Made by a program: the position numbers and the translations under genes. A DNA stretch of 64,000 nucleotides, taken from NCBI RefSeq assembly GCF_023078275.1, contig NC_062983.1:13323001-13387000 (forward strand). Reading direction: 5' to 3'. How positions within the stretch are numbered: position 1 is the stretch's first letter; each line of letters begins with the position of its first letter. The stretch comes from Leguminivora glycinivorella. Lineage: Eukaryota > Arthropoda > Insecta > Lepidoptera > Tortricidae. Shown here piece by piece: positions 59,140-64,000 of this stretch. The notes under the pieces are model-generated. The model was not told the DNA's origin. It made no database searches and was given only the letters and a program-made list of their open reading frames with translations.

Positions 59140-59631
59140 TCTTATTAGCTATTACCATTTATATCATTGTCATTAATAATTATGTGTAAATAATTAATTA
59201 CCAACAAGAAGCAGTAACCGTTCTAACTTGGCATTTTATTTAGTTCATTTCAATTTATTATGTGTTAACTTTATTTTCTTTAGCAGTTATTTACCTTATA
59301 GCCATGACGCTTGAAATATCTGAACAGTTGCAATTGACTGTTATTGAGACACTTGAATCAAGGAACTAATTATGTATTATGTACACAACTGTAGAGCTGT
59401 TTCATGTGATCAATATTTTAAGCTTATTACCAGTGTCCTACTTATTATTTTGTTTTAATCGTAAGTTTTAGATTATAAGGCGCTATAAAGCGAAAATAGT
59501 CTATGTTAAAGCCATACATTCTGTCCTGCACAGATATTTCTAGTTTTGTTTCGTAAGCAGGCAGCTGATAAACGCTAGTATGTAAATAGATATTTAAATG
59601 GGTGCTCCAAATGCAAATTATATTCAAATTA

Positions 59632-59642
59632 TTTATTTTATT
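59632..59642 (-). terminator. Overlapping polyadenylation signals
   Basis: On the minus strand, aataaaataaa begins 6 nt after the stop of the tetraspanin gene. Very close to the stop, so the 3' UTR would be short if used. Confidence 0.45.
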
Positions 59643-59647
59643 AAACG

Positions 59648-62600
59648 CTATTCTCCATCGATTTGTTTTAATAACTCTTCCGAACTGTTCATATCGGGGG
59701 ATGTGGATATTTTGCTCTTTATTTTTCGAGGGGTGTATGTGGCTTTCACCCACTGTAGGGTTCTGGAATGGCGGAAGTTTTTCTTGCGAAAGAAATTCCT
59801 GGGGATTTCTATTCTTTTCGAGGTGGTGGCGCCGACGGAGCGAAGTAAGTAGGCTTCGCAGGCTACTTGGTTGCCGATGTGTAGCCCGCTTCTGTAGGCC
59901 GTGTGGAGGTATCGCACCGCTATGCCTTGGAAAATCTAGTTACAAGAGAAAGTCTTCGTGACACTTCCGATTTATGTTAATAGGCGCCTACCAATTTATC
60001 GTACCCACACACTTATACGAACACGATTTACATAAAAATGTGTTCAGATAATTTAGTTCGCGTAAGTGTGTAGATGTAACTAAACGCGACTGTAATGTCT
60101 ACGCTGAATATCTATTAGCTTAATGGCGGTTTAACCCTTCGGCTGCTGTTAGATAAGGATCCTAACTCCTAACATAAGGTGTGGGACTTCAAAACATTAT
60201 ACCAAAGTTAATTGTTTTATGACAATTTTTTGACAGAAACAGACGATGGGTTAAATGCTAAGGCTATTACTACTCATGGCAATTATCATGAAATCGCACG
60301 CAATCAACTATTGTAGGTAATTCAAAGTTATTTATCAATTATCACAGTCTTCTAATAACTGCCTACGATAACTACTTCTTGAGTAGTTAGCAATCACAAT
60401 AGAAATTGGCTATGCAGACACCAGCACAATAGTCTCTTACATTTTAAGCGATGTATGTATAGGTAAAGTACCTACCTCGGATATAACACTAAATACATAA
60501 GTATTTACCATGGCTACTGTAATAAGCCCCATCACTGCGTTAAGCCGCCACGAAATCGTCATCATTTCGTTTATTAGTTTCTCCTCACAACCAGCTTCCC
60601 ATATTGTCAGTTTTTCCTGAAGACAAACAAATATTTTTTTTTTTATACATCACTTATTTCAAAAGGGGATTTTGTTCACCACTAGAGGGGAAGGAATGAA
60701 AGTGATATTTCTTCCCTTCTAGCAGGGCACTTTTCTGTTCAAAGCCATTTTTTATTTATTGCATATTTTTTTAGATTAAATAATATTTGGGAATAATTTC
60801 CTCACAGCTGAAAGTGAAAAGCAGTAAATAGGTGTGTAAGTATGTGTAAGGTCACATGGTAGCAAAATAATTTACACGTTGGAGAACGACGTGTTAACAC
60901 GTAGTTCGGTGCCGGCGACACGTATGTGTGTTCATTTTTGTACAATATCATACCTACCTACTGGCAAGTGAACCTTTATAAATAGTCGCAGTAATAACAG
61001 AGGTCACTAACCCGTGGGTTATACTTATAAACTGTGTCCTCGTGGGCTACCCTGTGGTGCACGCACGGCTGCATCACGTCCATAGAGCAGCAGCTGTACG
61101 GCACGTTATCGCTGACGAACTTGTGGGTAGACTGCAGCGAACTGTGCAAAATATGAAAAGACTATTTTTGTTATCAACGTTAACCCCTTGACCGCCAAGA
61201 ACGCCTAAAGGCGTCATGTGCTGTCGTGCCCATGACGCCAGCAACGCGTAAAGTTGCTATGGCGGACGCTGTCAAAGCAGTAATCCTGCTGACAGTTTAG
61301 GTTTATTTTCCTTATTTACTAGTGGAGATATTGGCGTGTACCACATTTTGACGCGAGAAGCAAAGCGTTCAAAAGGCTAAATGCCTACTTATATAAATAC
61401 ACTTCACGTACACGTATGTATATTGTATCAACAGAAAAGATGAGGACTATGAGGAGGATTGACTATAGGTACAGCCACGGACTTATATTGTTGATCCACA
61501 CAGCTCATTTTATACTGGACATTTCATATGTTGGTAGCGGGCTTGCCAAGCGCGGATCCAGCTTCGTGCCCAGGGGGGGTCACGTGGTAAAGGCCCAGGC
61601 CCCAGAGGGGGGGTCACGTGGTCTATTTGTATGGCCAACCTAGGCTCCAGGGGGGGTCATGACCCCCATGACCCCCCCTGGATCCGCGCATGGGGCTTGC
61701 AGGTGGTCTATCAACTATACCTCTCCAAGACGACCTCCAACTATACCGACCTCTTTAATAAGACGACGTTGCCGCTAGCCCCGGAGGTGTACCAGGGTAT
61801 GTAGAACCACTCCTGGTACTGCACTCGTCCGCAGCAGTGGAAGTGAGTTTGCAGCTGGTCAATTGCTACTTTGGATGGCAGGTGGCTGGCGTAAAGGAGC
61901 ATGGCTTTCGTGATACCACCTTTTATTTTAGCTGCAAATAAAGATTATATATGACATGATGATTGTAAAGTGTCAATTGGGTATCTATGCTTCGGCTCTG
62001 TACAGCTCCCTAAGGTTCAGAATAAGTGGTTCCCGGGTGGGATAAATATGAAAAAGGGCTATTTATGTAGGGGGTATGCGTAAATAGTAAATCATCATCA
62101 TTTCAGCCATTAATCGGCCACTGCTAAGCATATTTAGGCCTCCCTTCGTGTACACTACGTATCTCGGTCCTGGGCTAATCTCCTCGTGCCCCGCAGTTTT
62201 TCGAATGTCGTCCACCCAATGAGCCAACGGATGCCAAGCGCTTCTTACATCCGAATAGATTATAGGTAGATAATAGTACTAAATAGTAAATACTACTACT
62301 TATATAGTACTTAATAGTAAATACTTATAGGTATTAATAAAATCTTGAAAGCTCACCTCTAATAATAGTAGTTTGCAGGCCTGAGTAAAACATAACCGCC
62401 AGAAATAAAATAATAATTATAATTAGCGCCCATATGTAGTAGAAGAGGCCACTGGTGACGTTGTACTCCACTCTAGGCAAACCAGCCTTGAACAGTTGGT
62501 ACAATCCATAAATCTACAACAAAATAAACACGTATCACAGGTACTTGAATAATATTTTTAACTAAAGTACCAACACAATAAATGGGTTGAAACTCAAACA

Positions 62601-63187
62601 GATCTACTTTATTTGATGTGCGCCCACCTCATGCAGCGTATCACGTAACGCCACATGCGCGTTGCCAAGGATTCGCTATTCGAAAGCTTGAAAGCTAATT
62701 TGTCGATTACACATAGTAGGTAGGAATGCATCTAAGCATATACTTATGGTATTCATCATCATCAACCTATTGCAGTCCATTGCTCCCATACAATTCACGC
62801 CACCGTTTCCGATCTTCGGCTGCTCACATCCAGCTCCTGCCAAATCGTCGCTCCACCTTGCTTGCTTTACCATTGCGATATCTAAATTAAGAGTTATGGC
62901 TACACTTTAACCTACACAAAAAAAAATACAGAACATAACATTTCATGAACGATTGAGATTTTCACCTGTATAATGACGGCAATAATGCCGACGCACGCGA
63001 CGATGACCGGGATGGCGTTGCCGTCCGGCCAGCACACGAGGTCCAGCAGCGAGCCCTCCTCGCTGCGGATGCTCTCCGAGGTGTTCACCAGCCAGATCAG
63101 GTAGAACATCACTATGGGCTTGCTCGCCATCAGCAGCAGACGGATGTTGTTGAACGATGACCAGGTTAAATAGATCACTGATACCAT
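59648..63187 (-). CDS. Peripherin/RDS-like tetraspanin, 361 aa
   Basis: Four-pass membrane organiser of the tetraspanin superfamily. Six exons join in phase: 62966-63187, 62357-62513, 61751-61931, 61012-61141, 60509-60616, 59648-59935. Spans: LLLMASKPIVMFYLIWLV (about 18-35), NAIPVIVACVGIIAVIIQIY, FYYIWALIIIIIILFLAVMF and MMTISWRLNAVMGLITVAMI. The large extracellular loop has the CCG motif in FHCCGRVQYQEWFYIPW, PYSCCSMD, QPCVHH and EAGCEEKL, matching the peripherin-2/ROM1 order. RYLHTA just after span 4 is a peripherin hallmark. Six loop cysteines are seen; the seventh, unpaired cysteine of vertebrate peripherin-2 (about 15 residues before CCG) is absent, Leu standing in its place. A basic C-terminal tail follows. 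The start at 63187 is the first ATG of an open frame; an upstream exon cannot be excluded. Confidence 0.88.
61548..61690. repeat. G-rich repeat family Y, copy 2
   Basis: agcgcggatccagcttcgtg ... ccccctggatccgcgca: complete with inverted ends, G runs and two tcacgtggt boxes. Matches 17159-17290. It lies in intron 3 of the tetraspanin gene. Confidence 0.85.
62092..62262. repeat. Dispersed repeat fragment in tetraspanin intron 2
   Basis: catcatcatttcagccatta, ggccactgctaagcatattt, aggcctcccttcgtgtacac, cccaatgagccaacggatgc. Word content familiar to me from many lepidopteran introns; class unknown. Non-coding here. Confidence 0.5.
62752..62875. repeat. Dispersed repeat fragment in tetraspanin intron 1
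   Basis: catcatcatcaacctattgc, agtccattgctcccatacaa, ttcacgccaccgtttccgat. Looks like the decayed end of a retroelement; no frame survives. Confidence 0.45.
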
Positions 63188-64000
63188 TTGGTTGTTTGTG
63201 AATTACGATTTCAAAACAAACAGCTAGTGTTGGCAGTTATTGTCGTTCTGACATATAAGTCCCTACTTTGAATGGTGGTATAGGTTACAAACAAAGAGTT
63301 TAAACTTTTCTCAACATATAACATGGTTCTTGCACAAATGCACATGGCCCTGTACAAGCGCTGCGTGCAAGCGCTATTATAGCTGATTTCGAATGTCTTA
63401 ATTATGCTAATGATGATGATGGGCCTTATCGAGCCAGTTTAAAATTATATGTAAGGAAAGAACAGATACCCAAGCAAATATTTTATTTACAAAATCTCCC
63501 ATATATCCTACTATCACATCACATCTCATTACAAATATAATAACTATATTGATCACAGAACACCCCACTAGAAGCCAAATGCAAGCGATATTGTTCGAGA
63601 CGCAAATCACCAATCCTTGCGGGGTGAGGCGGGCGCGCACGGTGCTGCCATTGGTCGTTTCAAATAATGGCGCGCCTTTATGATTAGCAGTAGGGATGGG
63701 AATGGGACATGTCTATTATAGACAATGGTACCGGTACCAGTACTGTGGTGAATTTGTTTTGCAACAAATTATAATATTATAATTAAATTATAATAAGGCC
63801 TAGTTACCCTTCGGGTTGGAAGGTCAGATGGCAGTCGCTTTCATAAAACTAGTGCCTACGCCAAATCTTGGTAGTAGTTTCCAAAGCGGATACCAGGCTC
63901 CCATGAGCCGTGGCGAATGCCGATGCCGGGATAACGCAAGGAGGATGATAATTGTGATAGCATCGGGTGCCCTCTATTTCGCCTATCATTAATTCGCATA
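63188..64000. other. Upstream flank of the tetraspanin, with a retroelement tail
   Basis: No supported gene. 63795-63965 (ggcctagttacccttcgggt, gtgcctacgccaaatcttgg, catgagccgtggcgaatgcc, aacgcaaggaggatgat) resembles the 3' end of a lepidopteran non-LTR element. 63188-63700 has nothing recognised beyond the presumed promoter. Confidence 0.5.

Overview
The window is eukaryotic nuclear DNA from an insect, most likely a moth or butterfly. The evidence is AT-rich sequence, genes split into small GT-AG exons, a clan-3 (CYP6-like) P450, and a dense load of mobile DNA: non-LTR tails, tRNA-derived SINEs, many short inverted-repeat elements and one Ty3/gypsy insertion. The lepidopteran call rests on recalled resemblance of the repeats to moth and butterfly repeats; no species can be named. 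All gene models were built by joining exons by hand, requiring phase agreement at each junction.

Layout. (1) 141-7199, minus: secreted/lysosomal GH2 beta-mannosidase, ten exons, 3' end beyond the window. (2) 7.2-14.4 kb: no convincing gene; a 121-bp tandem array, a 184-bp direct duplication, several MITE-like elements, a SINE. (3) 14412-19064, plus: four-pass membrane protein of TMEM179 type, whose last recognised exon is repeated about 4.8 times in a 205-bp tandem array. (4) 20053-20955, plus: intronless 300-aa charged protein, unrecognised. (5) 21.1-23.8 kb, plus: 5'-truncated non-LTR retrotransposon with an open reverse transcriptase. (6) 26157-33122, minus: CYP6-like P450 for which the I-helix exon cannot be found; that intron holds a ~460-bp tandem repeat and ~690 bp of (GGGATA)n. 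(7) 34936-52710, minus: kinesin-3-like motor, 1137 aa, ten exons; its P-loop exon is present three times in a 210-bp in-frame tandem repeat, and intron 4 carries a gypsy element with identical LTRs. (8) 55697-59139, plus: isopentenyl-diphosphate isomerase, complete in five exons, with the 3' part of exon 4 repeated twice more in the following intron. (9) 59648-63187, minus: complete peripherin/RDS-like tetraspanin, six exons.

The genes do not form one pathway; this is ordinary gene neighbourhood. IPP isomerase supplies the isoprenoid (in insects, juvenile hormone) route, P450s of this group handle xenobiotics or endogenous lipophiles, beta-mannosidase finishes N-glycan breakdown, and the kinesin and tetraspanin serve transport and membrane organisation.

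The most striking signal is that three unrelated genes each carry a local tandem duplication of one exon plus its splice donor, with units of 182-210 bp. In the kinesin the repeated exon is the ATP-binding P-loop, open in frame through all three copies. Whether these are alternative exons, decaying duplicates or assembly artefacts needs RNA and long-read data.
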